From: Candolleomyces eurysporus
Lineage: Eukaryota > Basidiomycota > Agaricomycetes > Agaricales > Psathyrellaceae
Direction of reading: 5' to 3'
Assembly (NCBI GenBank): GCA_027579435.1
Contig: JANBPK010000933.1
Span: forward strand, 1 to 64,000
Length of the DNA stretch: 64,000 nt
Of this stretch, positions 33,837-45,325 are shown piece by piece. The stretch's first letter is position 1. Each line of letters starts with the position of its first letter. The notes under the pieces are model-generated. The model had not been told where the DNA came from, did not search any database, and worked only from the letters and a program-made list of their open reading frames with translations. Made by a program: the position numbers and the translations under genes.

Positions 33837-35957
33837 CTATTCGACATCCTGACGAGCATGCTTGAATAGGTCTATAGCCGCTGGCTCATTATTCCAAAAT
33901 GTATGATGCAGTATCTCTTCAACGTTCTCCTCGAGTTTCTCGAAGAGCTCTTCTCGTTTCTTGAGAAGGCCCCTCAGAACTTGAACAGCGTTGTCGAAAG
34001 CAGGCACCGGACGATGTCTAGATACCTCTACCATATAGACGGTTNAAGTAACGTAAAAAAGAGTCAATGTTCAAGCGATGACTGTTGACTCGGAGGCGCT
34101 CAGGATCTAAGACGTGCCGGAAGCATGCGTCCACCGATGATCGAATGTGCGACTGTAGGTCTTCGACGAGGGGCGCTCGAGCGGAAAATGACATGTCGCC
34201 GAAGAGATAGCTTCGTGTCGGATGGTACAAATCGTAGAGGCAACACCACAAGCCACCATACGCCATGTCATCTGCCATCACAGTCTGAATGAAGCAAGCT
34301 GTGAGATCAGCTGCAAGCAACGCTTTGGAGTGAGATGATGGGTCAGCATCCGTGATGCTGAGCCAAAGACCGGGCCAACGATCCAGGGAAAATTTGACGT
34401 GTTCCTCGTAGCCCTGACCATCCATGGTTATCGCCGACAGTGACTTTAAACACCCTGCGAGCATTCTGCTAGCACCCTTCTCAACGTTGATTGTGATGTC
34501 TGGAAAGAGTTGAGACTGATCCTCCAAGAATTCGGGAAATGAAGAATGATAAAAAAAGAGTGAATCTCTGGAGCTTCCATCATCGTTACCAGACAGGCGC
34601 ATTGCACCGTGAAGAGGTCGGAGGGCCTTGATTCCACGACCAGGTGGTCGCCCGGAGAGGCGATCGAGGATGTCGAAAGCAGAGTGGACCTTGATTCCGG
34701 TCGGGAATTCATATTTAACCGCCAATATCTCTTCAAGTACACCGATCATGGTGGCCCTTTTGGCTTGGGGGCATGAACGTAAGATTTGGCGGTAGAGCTC
34801 GTAAAGGGAGGAGAAAGGAGTCGAGTATGTGAGGTCTTGAGTGGAATTAAACTCGCCCTGAAGAATATCTTGCAGTTGTTGTCGGGGATCGTCGTATGGG
34901 TCGTCGATGTGACGAATAACGGTGGCAGCGTAGAGCATGTGCCCGCCAGTTCTCCCCAAAAAGTCTTTCACGGTATCTTCCCCTGGCCACTCTTTGTCGT
35001 CGCCTGGTTGTGGGTCCAAGCCCTCTGCTATTCGAGCAAGCTCATCCCTGACGAACTTCTCCACGTCCTTCATATGATCTCCGATTTGGTAAAGATCCAA
35101 GGTCTCTGTGATGGATTGAAACGACTTGGACCCAAGGTGTTGCTTGATCCAAGGTTCTGTCCGGCTGAGGATGAGGAAGCACAGTGGAAGGTGATGGGAA
35201 TGAAGAGCGAGAATGAGGTCGAGAACGCGAACCTGAACACGTTCCTGATCCTCTGCGTATTGCTTCTCGACTCGCGACTGCTGGTCCGAGTTGATGCACT
35301 CATCGAGTCCATCGACGATCACCAGTCGGTGGGGCATGTCGTCGAGCTCCCCGAGAGATTTGAACGGCTCGACGATGAGCTTCATGAGCTGAACCTCGAG
35401 CGCTTTATTGAGGACCATGGGATTTCGCTTCACCGCTGCTTCGATGTGAGGGGCGAGCTCGGGGATGGATATGGTGAACTGATACGCCAAGGTGATGATG
35501 AAGCGCGCAGGGCTGTTGCGCTCTGGAGACGTCCTCCAGAAGAAGAACGTAGCACCGATGGGGTTGAAGTCGAGGTCCGTACGGCTCTCCATGTTCTTCG
35601 ACACCGTCCCCGCAACAGCGGTCTTTCCGTAGCCTGCAGGGGCATGAACCCACATGATCCTCTTCTCCGGTGGGATTTGCAATCCATACCACCCCTCGAT
35701 CCGGCGTATGACAATTTCGCGAGTACCTTCGTGGCACACAGGCGGTGGGTACCGCTCTTCTGAGTCGTGCATAGCACTAGCAGCCGAGTGCTTGTGCAGA
35801 TATTGGAGCGCTTATCGTCGGAAAGCTGTCAGTCTAGTCCGCGCACTAAAGCAGACCCAACTATTCATTTACCATCGCCATCTGAGATGTAGTTCTTGAA
35901 TGTTAGCTTGCTGATAGCAAAGTTCCTGGAGTTGGCGAAGTACGATGAACCAGACAT
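33837..35957 (-). CDS. NACHT-domain NLR-like protein, family 1 copy N4 (frame broken at an N)
   Basis: Exon 1 35873-35957 (28 residues with YFANSRNFAIS and ending YISDGD), phase-1 intron, then 33837-35810. It has APAGYGKTAVAGT, GATFFFWRTSPER, LVIVDGLDEC, FLILSRTEPWI and YHSSFPEFL, and ends with HRPVPAFDNAVQ and HARQDVE. Total length is 2059 nt, one over a multiple of three. The apparent break is at N 34045. Dropping that position joins the SFLRY segment to TVYMVEVSRHRPV in one frame and gives about 685 residues. I therefore regard it as probably functional, with a base-calling fault. Confidence 0.8.
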
Positions 35958-36689
35958 GGATATGATATGGAGGAGAGTTCAAGACAGACAATAGTTGATA
36001 TCAAGAAATCAAACGCCAGCTGGCCTGTGCGCTCATTTCCACTACCTCATAGTGCGTCTTGTGGTGCACACCCGCCAAATCGCCGATCACTAACGAGTTT
36101 TTGGCGCAACGGTGTGTCCAAAAATGGATTTTTTTGGTTACCGTAGCAGACAGGAACGCTGCCTCCAAAAATTGTCTATTTTCGTGCTGTGCAACGAACA
36201 ACGCCGGCCCTGTTGCTGAAAAAAAAAAGCCCGAGAATAGTGAAAAATAGGGTAAAGAATTTGGCCTTGAGAGCTTCGGTGCTAGAGCCGGTAACTTTAA
36301 CGCGTAACATCCCGCCCATTGCCCAAAACACAGGCGCAATGTAACGCTTCAAATCGCGTTGCCTATCTACAGTCTGCTACATTACTCTTGTTCACCCATT
36401 TTTACACCTGTGTTAGCGTTGTTTCAACCGATAATTGAATCTCCTGTCGACTTTTGCCCAGTGGGCAAAAGTCGAGTCTCCCACCTCCTCCTGGCCCGTG
36501 CTGGCTCGGTCTCTTCTGCGCCGTCATTCTACCTATCCACCTTTGTGTACAACTCGACCTAAAATAGTTGTACCAATTTTAGGTCTTCAGATAGTCTATT
36601 ATGTTGCTACCGATGACAATCTTTCCATCACACCTGATAACTCTGTTGACCATGATTCATGTACGGAATTCTTGTACCGTCATTCCACG
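35958..36689. other. Intergenic with two inverted repeats
   Basis: No gene supported. A near-perfect palindrome lies at 36448-36474 (arms CGACTTTTGCCCA and TGGGCAAAAGTCG around one base). A hairpin lies at 36556-36585 (arms GACCTAAAAT and ATTTTAGGTC around 10 bases). Confidence 0.5.
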
Positions 36690-37305
36690 CATTGCCAGCG
36701 TGTTGCATTTCACAACACGGTGACAAAGCCGTGCTGATCGTTTAATTCTCCAGGGAATATGTTGGGGAATGGTTCATCGAAGACGGTTCCTGGAGTCCGA
36801 GCCATTCTAATTCGCGAGATTGATGATCGAACGTTTTCTCGGTCACACTTCTTCCTACTCAATTTACCGACACCTCTGTATGGCTGTCGATATGATAGGC
36901 AGAACAGCTCAAATTTCGGAGGAAGCAAAGTGATGCGGAGCCCGATCCTCACAGCCTTCGATCACACCCGTAAGGAGAATTCTGCCGAGTCGCAGTGTCG
37001 TATAAAAACTTGAAGGCGTGTTTCGAGAGGGGGGATGTGATGGCATTTCTGCAGACTCACCTTACCTTCAATGAACGAATAGGTGTTCTTTGGTATCTCT
37101 ACTTTTCGATTCACCGACCCGATGTGCGAATTTGTGTCTTCACTGGCTTTTCGGACTACATACTAGGTTGACTACTCGGAATTGTATTCCCTTTGAGATG
37201 CGGTGATTTAAGCGTTGGCTGCGGAGGGTGTATGATAGGATGGGTTGACTACTTTATTTGAATACATTGTCTGACGCTAAAGCTCGGTAATAATATTGTA
37301 CTATA
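36690..37305 (+). repeat. Relic exon and spacer repeat, unit 4
   Basis: From GCGTGTTGCATTTCACAA and GGGAATATGTTGGGG onward it follows 27845-28439 closely, including GATGATCGAACGTTTTCT, CAGCTCAAATTTCGGAGG and GAGATGCGGTGATTTAAG, to the 3' end of NLR copy N5. Confidence 0.7.
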
Positions 37306-37740
37306 CTATTCGACATCCTGACGAGCACGCTTGAATATGTCCATAACCGCTGGCTTACTATCCCTATTACTTGCATGCATAGACTTTTCAACACTCTCCT
37401 CGAGTTTCTTGAAGAACGTTTCTCGTTTCTCGAGAAGGCCCCTCAAAGCTTGAACAAGATTGTCGAAAGCGGGCACCGGACGATGTTCCGAGAGTTGCAT
37501 CATATAGAGAGACAAGAAAAGTGAAAAACGGTAGAAGTCCACGAGATGACTGTTGAGAAACTCGGGATCCAAGACGTGCCGGAAGCATGCGTCCGCCGAA
37601 GATCGAAGATGCGAGAGTAAGTCTTCGATGAGGGCCGCATAAACGGGAAATGGCCTGCGGCGGACGATAAGGCTGCCATTCCGATGATACAAATCGAGGA
37701 GACAATAAAACAAACTATTATCCGATCTCTCATTGTCCAT
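37306..37740 (-). pseudogene. 3' fragment of a family 1 NLR (copy N5)
   Basis: About 145 codons matching the C-terminal end of N2 and N3 (LLDLYHRNGSLIV, HRPVPAFDNLVQALRG, FKRARQDVE). It ends at a cluster of N characters at 37744-37758. To the right the sequence is unrelated and belongs to the ERG25 upstream region. Confidence 0.8.
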
Positions 37741-37760
37741 CACNATTCNTGAATNGNNAA
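37741..37760. other. Cluster of N characters at a sequence junction
   Basis: Five N positions within 15 bp exactly where NLR homology stops. This may be a collapsed repeat boundary or an assembly join rather than a biological breakpoint. Confidence 0.6.
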
Positions 37761-38131
37761 TTACCTGCACTGCGCCCGAGCCAGCGAAATCGCCGAAGAA
37801 AACCTGTCCCAAAGCGTCTGGCGCCTTCCTAAAATGGGAGCGTGGTCAAATCCCAATACAAATCCCAATCAATTTCTGAAAATGATTGATGGGATTGCAG
37901 GCCTCACGCCATTTTTGATTTTCTGCGAAAAAAAAGTGGTTCGGTTCTTGAGAGGTGTATATAATTGACACGTCCTGCGGGTTCTTGGTCTTCACTACGA
38001 TTCGTCGTTTCCTCCTCCTCCTCCTCCTACTTCCTTCTTCCTCTTCCCGTTGGGGTTTTTTAAAAGGGTTGACGACGACGAAGACGAAGACGAGCACTTG
38101 ACAACAACCACGACGACGACGATTGACCGAG
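37761..38131. promoter_or_regulatory. ERG25 promoter and leader
   Basis: A TATA-like TATATAATT lies near 37959. It is followed by a CT-rich tract (CTCCTCCTCCTCC near 38011) and a GACGACGAAGACGAAG leader, a layout common in strongly expressed basidiomycete genes. Confidence 0.5.
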
Positions 38132-39372
38132 ATGGTGTTTAACGCGACGACGCCGAGTCTTTATGACGCGATGTACCCTGGCCAGGACTTCGGCTCGCTT
38201 TCGTGGCTGGAGCAGCAGTGGGTGCATTGGTATGTGTCCATTGGCAACCCTGTTATTGCCACTGGCTTGATGAGCTTTTTGCTGCACGAGGTGCGTTGTT
38301 ATCGTTTTTCGTGTACAGATACATGGCTAACCCCCCCTCGCTAGATTGTGTACTTTGGACGAGCGATTCCGTGGATCATCATCGACTCCATGCCGTACTT
38401 CCGCCAGTGGAAGCTGCAGCCCAAGAAGGTCCCGACTGCTGCTGAGCAGTGGGAGTGCACCAAGACTGTGTTGTTTTCGCATTTCACTATTGAGCTTCCT
38501 TTGGTACGTTGTTGCACCGGGATGGAATTTGAGATGGTGATTGACTGGGTGGTTGTGTAGATCTGGCTTTTCCACCCCACCGCTGAGGCCCTCGGAATGT
38601 CGACTTATCAGGTTCCTTTCCCCTCGCTCAAGACCATGGCCCCTCAGGTTTTCCTGTTCTTCTTCTTTGAGGATTTCTTCCACTTTGTTGGTACGTACCC
38701 CCCTTCTGATTCGCGCTTGGAGGCGTGGCTTATGTTTTGGTGATTTTGCAGCCCACCAAGCCCTCCACACCGGTGTCCTCTACAAGCACATCCACAAGAT
38801 CCACCACAAGTACTCTGCCCCCTTCGGTTTGGCTGCTGAATACGCCCACCCCGCTGAAGTGTTCATCTTGGGTGCTGGAACCATCCTCGGGCCTCTGATC
38901 TACTGCTTCTTCACTCGCAACCTCCACATCGTCACCGTCTACCTCTGGATTGTTCTCCGTCTCTTCCAGGCCATCGATGCTCACAGCGGTTACGGTACGC
39001 TGTCTTCTTATCCCACCGTTTTTAGCTCGCGACTAATTATATCTACCTCGCTCAGACTTCCCATGGTCTCTCCACAACATCGTGCCCTTCTGGTCCGGCG
39101 CCGAGCACCACGACTTCCACCACATGGCCTTCACCAACAACTTCTCGACCTCTTTCCGCTGGTGGGACAGGATCTTTGGCACTGACGACAAGTACCGTGA
39201 ATACCGTGCCCGGGTCAAGGCTGCCAAGAAGGCCATGAAGAACGCTAGTGCCGACGATATCAAGAAGCTGGAGGAGAAGCTTATGGATGAGGTGGAGCAG
39301 GAGGGTATCATTGCCGAGAAGGAGGCCGAGAGCCGGGGTTCCTTTGGTGCGAAGACTGTCAAGGTCCAGTAG
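38132..39372 (+). CDS. ERG25: C-4 methylsterol oxidase
   Basis: Five exons (38132-38290, 38345-38503, 38561-38690, 38752-38994, 39056-39372) give 335 residues. The three histidine boxes of the fatty-acid hydroxylase superfamily are present: HQALH, then HKIHHKY, then HDFHHM. Around them are family segments such as [20 protein letters not shown] and [12 protein letters not shown], and hydrophobic stretches that place the enzyme in the ER membrane. The C-terminal tail is charged and helical ([14 protein letters not shown]). By family knowledge it oxidises the C-4 methyl groups of 4,4-dimethylzymosterol with ERG26 and ERG27 in ergosterol synthesis. Codon use is strongly biased (AAG for Lys, CTC/CTG for Leu), fitting high expression. 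No lesions. Confidence 0.95.
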
Positions 39373-40070
39373 ACTTTTGGGATGGGCCAGCTCGCTATGC
39401 AATTTTGGAACCTATATATTCGTATTTAGTTAATGTTAATAGAGACACCTCACCAGGTGTAAAATGAACGGACGCACGATTCAACCGGGAGCTGCTGTTA
39501 ACGTTATCTATCCCGCCGGGCCGCCTAGATCCGAGTAGATGAAGACCTCTATCCGAGTCGGACTCTTTGTCCAACTCTCCCTCTCCTCCCCATGGACCAG
39601 TTCCACCACTTTCACGCCAAAATCCAGACGCTGTCCAACCTCAACGAGAGGATCGTCAACTCCCATTTCCCGGACGAGATTGGGCGATGCGTCAGCCGGN
39701 CCCCAGCGACCCNTCGAGCCAGGGAGGCTGGTCCCGCCAGGGAGGTGCTACCGATAGCGGCCCAGGCTCTTCGCAAACCTGTTCTGGACGTGGCTGTTAT
39801 TGAGTCCACATGGATATTCACCGAGGATTGCTTCCAGAGAGCGCGCCCTTCTGTTTGCGCACCTAATCCGACGAATTGATCCGACTTTTGGGTGCTTGGC
39901 TCCACCAAGCCATACTGCTTCACTACTCTGCTGACTCTTTCTTTCTCTTGGCTATGGACAGGCTGACTGAGCTTCAGGCAGATGACCACACAAGCTTTAG
40001 TCGTACTTTCCGGTTTTCCGAGCAGGTTCACGAACTTCGGATTAGCTGTCCGATATTGATCACTGCTTCT
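39373..40070. other. Region of uncertain content after ERG25
   Basis: An open frame at 39592-39879 (starting MDQFHHFHAKIQTLSNLNER) contains two N positions (39700, 39713) and has no recognised family. It may be a host relic. The rest is non-coding. Confidence 0.3.
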
Positions 40071-40924
40071 GTTCCTTCCAATTCGGGTCATATCAACACT
40101 TATTGACTTAGCGGATCACTCATCAATTCTTGAAGCCACCGGCTGCTTCGTGAGGACTTCGGCTTAGCGAGTGTCAGGGCGAATTCCCTTGTAATGTGCA
40201 CAACTCCCTCTAACATTGTACCTCACCAGGTCAGGCATGCTAGTTAGACTTCGAATAGTATGACTGCATTTCAGATACGTTCGTGAGACCTTCGTGAACT
40301 TAAAGTGTCGTCACAGAACCGTCTTACTCAACGTTCTTTTGTTCTCTAGGGCGTCTGCTTAGTTGACAGTCAGGGTTAACTCCAACTCTTATATTTCCCT
40401 TCCTTCAAGAAGATCTCGTTAATTATCTACGTCGATTCACGAACTTTACAAATAGATTCGCGAATTTGAGAGGGTGTCTATGCAGACGGCGTATCACCGT
40501 TCCTTCCAATTCTGGTCACATCAACGCTTGTTGACTTGGCAGATCGCTCATCAATTCTTGAAGCCACCGGCTGCTTCGTGAAGACTTCTGCTTAGCGAGT
40601 GTTGGGGCAAATTCCCTTGTAATGTGCACAAATCCCCTAGCATCGTACCTTGCCAGGTCAGGCATACTAGTTAGACTTTGAATAGTATTACTGCATTTCG
40701 GATATGTTTGTGAGACCTTTGTGAACTTAAAGTGTCATCGCAGAACTGTCTTACTCAACATTCCTTCATTCTCTATGGCGTCTGCTTAGTTGACAGTCAG
40801 GGATAACTCCAACTCTTATATTTCCCTTCCTTCAAGAAGATCTCTTTCATTAGCTACATTGGTTTGCAAACTTTACAAATAGATTTGCGAATCTGAGAGG
40901 GTATCTATGCAGGCAGTGTATCAG
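40071..40924 (+). repeat. Tandem duplication of a ~428-bp unit
   Basis: Unit 1 40071-40498 and unit 2 40499 to about 40924, both starting GTTCCTTCCAATTC. They share TCATCAATTCTTGAAGCCAC, CTTAGCGAGTGT, AATTCCCTTGTAATGTGCAC, AACTTAAAGTGTC and CCTTCAAGAAGATCTC, at about 90% identity by eye. Unit 2 runs straight into a copia relic. It is not a normal LTR pair, because the copies touch. Confidence 0.75.
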
Positions 40925-42510
40925 CCTCCTCAATGGGTTCACAGTTGGCCTCCCTGTCAACAACCCCAACTATGCCCCTCTGGTTGCCGAAATTGGCTGG
41001 ATCATCAATGGGAATGTGTACTTTGATATCACCACATGCATTGCCCAAGCCCAGTCTATTGACCAATGCCTGCACGCACAAGCTCAAACTCATGCTGCAA
41101 TGGGGCATGCGACTACGGTGTCCAGCGCCCATCAGACCTCAAAACCAGCACAAACCTCTACCACCAAGGCTACGGTTTCCCCCTGCACTATGTGCAAGGC
41201 CACATCTCATACGACGGCTGATTGCTTTCAGCCTGGGGTGCCATGGAGGGGAAAGCTAATGAAGTGTTGGAGAGAAGGAAAGTGGAGAAGGCTGCTTGGC
41301 TGGTGTCATGAAAACCTTGCCCACTCAGACTGTAGATGTTGTTGTACTGGCAGCTGCCCCCCCCCATTCCCCCTTCCACCACTGCTCCTTCCCCTGTTGC
41401 AACTAGTGCCCCACAGGCCATCCCCGCTCCCCCACTGCCACCTTCTGGGGGTGGTCTTGTTAATAGTATAGCTCTTGTTACGGACTCTGACTCAAATAAT
41501 AGTGTACTAGTAATGGCTATGTAATCCATATAGTATTTGACTCATTCTTTTCNTTTTTTGACTCATTCTTACTTTTATTTGATGGATCTAGTGTTTCATA
41601 GTAGCTGCACAATGATATCGCACAGCTACTTATTATTTATGACTCGGATGGGCTGTGTAGCCCTGTACTATATAATTTATCCTTGATGTACTGTAGTTCT
41701 TTAGCTCGTTCTCAAGAATCTACCCTTTGAGCCAAGTAACCCAGCTACCTTATGCTAGTATTAAACTTCCAACTCATCGACCACAGCTATTTCGCATCAA
41801 AGTAACTGTCCAACGCCGAGTAACCCGTCCCTGGTACCAACAACTCTTTTCTCACTCCTCGTTCCTCAACGCCTCTGCCACTCTTGTCCTCAAAACCAGA
41901 CTCAACACTTTAGTCAATACTGTTGGCCAGGACATCCACTTAGTCACTCTGACCGGGGGATATCTATTGTCCTGTCAAATTCCCGATGTATATTGATTAT
42001 CCGACAAGACAGGCACCTTTCAATTATCCGCGGACAACTTCTCAGCATCGTACACTATGAAGAAAATCTAGTCTTTATCCCTTCCAACCAAAGACCTGTA
42101 ACTGCACCACAGTTTCGACCGTAACGCATAACAGCTCTCATGTCTGCTGCCATGATTCCAAATACCACTGTTTTTGATTCTCTACCCCCCCTCNGTGCCT
42201 TTGTCTCACATTACCTAGAGCAAGTCGAGCAGGTTGCCTTTCCCTCCAGGACATATTCCATTGAGGAGGCCTCATCCCAGTCCAATATGTTGCTGGACTC
42301 TGGATGCTCCTTGCACATGGTGAAGAATAGGTCTTTATTTTGGGAATTTGACAACTCCAATGCATCTCAGGTTGCCATGAGGACAGCGAACTGTGGGGAG
42401 TTCGTGACTGAAGGGCGGGGTACTGTGAAGTTTGAGGTTTGGATTGGTGAGAAGAGTGTCATACTTTGCCTCCATGAGACTGCCTATATTCACCCTCCCT
42501 CCTGATAAAC
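40925..42510 (+). mobile_element. Decayed Ty1/copia-type retroelement (gag and protease relics)
   Basis: Around 41190-41230 the frame reads CTMCKATSHTTADC, a CX2CX4HX4C zinc knuckle of a Gag protein. At 42240-42500 it reads SNMLLDSGCSLHMVKNRSLF, a copia aspartic-protease core with its Asp intact. Between them the frame is broken and low in complexity (poly-C, poly-Pro). Integrase was not found. A possible YVDDLW at 42770 could be a scrap of reverse transcriptase. N positions at 41553 and 42195. Confidence 0.65.
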
Positions 42511-43875
42511 CTGATGTCGGTTGGTGCTGTGGCTGAGATGGGTGCCGATGTGGTGTATTCAGCAGGTATTCCTGTGAGCTCACCCTGAGCTTGGAGGGTA
42601 CACCCTCCACACTACTATGGTTGGCAGGCTCACCTTCATGTGGTGCTGATTTCTATCTCCCCCCACCCTCTCACTTCCCATCCCTGTTATTGAGCTCTTC
42701 TGTCCCCTGCTACCTGGCTACTCAAAGGTGTGACCATAACATCACACTAAGTAACACAGTGGTCTGTGCACTATGTAGATGACTTGTGGGTAGTGGACCG
42801 ACGCTGCGCGCGGCAAGTTCCGAGGCCTTGGGGTCATATAATGTTTCAATTATATGTTGTTACACTGATCCATAACCCACAAATCAAGTGGCAAGTAGCA
42901 ATGACGCGGCCTACACTTACGGATACCGATGTACACACGTCAAACGTCTAATATTTTGGAGGAAGAGAGGGATGTAGGAAGATACAAGAGAAAGAGCAAA
43001 AAGCTGAAGAAACAGGATCGAGATGCGAGCAGGTATATATAGGGGCGTGTTGTTTGGTGATGTGTGGTATAGAAGATCGGGGAGGGACGCGTTGTTTGGT
43101 GTTGTGGGGATGCGGGGCATGGCTGAGTCTTAAGTAGTGAGGTATTGGGGGATTGTACATCATTACATATCCCTGTATCCCGATGAATACACCTGAAGTT
43201 CTTATTAACTCAGGGTTTAGGTCACACGCAGAGAAGTATATTTAGGTAAGTGTAAGAAACAGCTAAAAGATCTTATTCAACTCCCTGAGTGCTAAACTAG
43301 CATACTGTGTTAGTTGAAATGTATCATAGAGCAGAGCAATGTGAAGCATGAGAAGGATTTGATGAGATTGAATTAGGTTATACATTCAAAGTAGCTACAA
43401 TCAACCTTATATACATGCTAGTTCCCAATTTTCTACACATTAAAAGTAATTTAAAGGTCCTACAAGGAAGGAGTAGAAGCTGAGGGAAAGAGATAGAAGT
43501 ATCCAGGACTTATAAGAAAAGAAGAGAAGCATTGGTGGAGTTCTTGATGCCAATCGGACTTGTTCTTACTTGCTGATCTGTGCTGGTAAACTCTATTTGT
43601 TTGAACTCAGAACTTGGTGTACCAATGAAGGAGTTTGCACTTTCCAATGGCTTCACAAAAGATTTATATATTGTACACTTAGTAGATACTTCTTCTAATA
43701 CATACAATACATACACACATACACAGCAACACTATTTTTAATAGTTAACTAGGCTTTTGAAAATGAAAGAAATAGGCACCCATCTGTCAATAGCATATAA
43801 GAAGAGGAGATTGAAACATGTTACCCATAACAAGATGCATGCAGGCAGATACTGCACATACAAAGTAGACATTGA
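42511..43875. other. Transposon-derived intergenic sequence, no gene recognised
   Basis: Apart from the possible YVDD scrap near 42770, nothing coding is supported. A TATATATAGGG motif lies near 43034, next to two near-copies of GTTGTTTGGTGATGTG (43046, 43090). This could be part of an LTR, but I see no partner. Confidence 0.35.
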
Positions 43876-45139
43876 CTATTTATCCTTGGCTAGAGATTTC
43901 CGAGTAAGTCGTGGCACATCAACATCCATGTCTGATAGCTCATGAAACAGAGATAAGCCCAGAGCAGCAATGTGTTTATCCTGACTCTTTCTTGGTCCTT
44001 TGTTTCTCCTCCAGCTTTGCTTTACTGGAGAATGCCATGGTGATGACTTCCAAGGGGATGAAGATTTAGGACAGAGGGGTGAGGAACTGCCAATCAAAAT
44101 TGGTGGTGAAGAGGGAGGGATTTCTGGTGGAGATCAACCCCGCTTGGGAGTTACGGGTGTTGCGGGTGCTACAGGGATCATTTGGGTTGAGGTTACGTTT
44201 ACTGATAGAACACGCTTTCGAAGTTTGTTCAGTTGTCCTTTGGTAAGCACCCAACGTTTCTGCCCTTTTCCTGAAAAGGTGGTCCACAGCGACATTGTTC
44301 TGTAGTATACTGGGAGATGAGGGTCGCCCTGGACTACAACATGCCTGCACCAGGTCAGCAACAAGGAAATTTGGTGAAGAGTTCAAACTAGCAATACACA
44401 AAGTGGTCCGTGAGGAGTTTCAACAATCTTCCCATGTCCACAGTACTCCAATGGCCCAATAGCAACACCCTTGGTGTTGTTGACAATATCAGCAAAGCTC
44501 TTTCCTATTCTCTCTTCATCTGAGTACTCCAGAATGGTCTTGAAATGTTTTGGGCTAGTCAATGTGTCAGTGTCAGTACTACAGGTCCTGTGAATGAAAC
44601 ATACATTGTTTTAGGCTTTGTATCCAACAGATTGAGTGGAAAACATGGCAGAGGTGTCCAGAGTTGCTTGGTGGCCTGGAAAAGATATGTTCTCTGGGGC
44701 TTATACCTCATTAGGGGAGTGGGATCTTGTAGTTGATCATACATGGAAGGATCGAGATATGTCTTGGACTCTGAGTTCCATAAACCTTGATAAAAATGAA
44801 GATGTTTGTGCAACAGCAGTGTAGATACAACTCACCACTTGCAATAAACATTTTTGTAAGTGGATCACTTCCAGCAGGAGCTTGAATATGATACTGGTCC
44901 CAAGCTGCTTGACCAAAGACAAGGTGGCCCAGAGATACATTCTTCAATGGGACAGACACCACCAAAGCGTGGTATATAAGAGTTGGCTCAAAAACATCAT
45001 ACAGATCCTTGATATTGTCTCGTCGAATGAATGAACTCAAAAAAGAGACATAGCTACTCATGGTTGAAGTTGCTTTTTGATTTGCCTCTAGCACCAGAGT
45101 CCGTCCTAAATTCGACTTCGCCCCAACATTCAAATTCAT
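43876..45139 (-). CDS. Orphan gene of a transposon-associated basidiomycete family
   Basis: Minus-strand exons: from ATG near 45139 with STMSSYVSFLSSFI, KDLYDVFEPTLIYHA, SLGHLVFGQAAWD and QAPAGSDPLTKMFIASGE; then about 44570-44390 with KSFADIVNNTKGVAIGPLEY and YCGHGKIVETPHGPLCV; then RKRAETLGAYQRTTEQT; and a basic C-terminus. The segments YDVF, APAGSDPLT, ADIVNNT and YCGHG form a pattern I recognise from many unnamed multicopy Agaricomycete proteins. No enzyme motif is visible. It lies just downstream of the Helitron peptidase on the same strand, so it may be Helitron cargo. Exon borders are approximate. Confidence 0.55.
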
Positions 45140-45325
45140 GGCTACCGCCGTTTTGATCTTTTTGACATACAGGCAGGTCCAAATTAAATGGTGATCACCC
45201 AATCAGGTCAGTATGTAAGTTACAGATTCGGAAGCAAGCCCTCCATCCAACCAACCAACACTGATTCCCACAATGCCCTGCACCTCCCCTTCTCTCTACT
45301 TCTCTAGTGACAGGAAGTCCTCCTG

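Noticed and set aside
34786..35763. A 325-codon plus-strand open frame
   Set aside because: It lies antisense to the NACHT exon of NLR N4. Its composition follows the codon structure of that gene, and similar antisense frames occur over N1 and N2.
40071..40924. The two 428-bp units as the LTR pair of the copia relic
   Set aside because: They are directly adjacent with no internal region between them, so they cannot be the two LTRs of one element.
42766..42800. YVDDLW as the catalytic motif of a reverse transcriptase
   Set aside because: Only about ten residues fit and neither side continues as RT. Mentioned only as a possible scrap.
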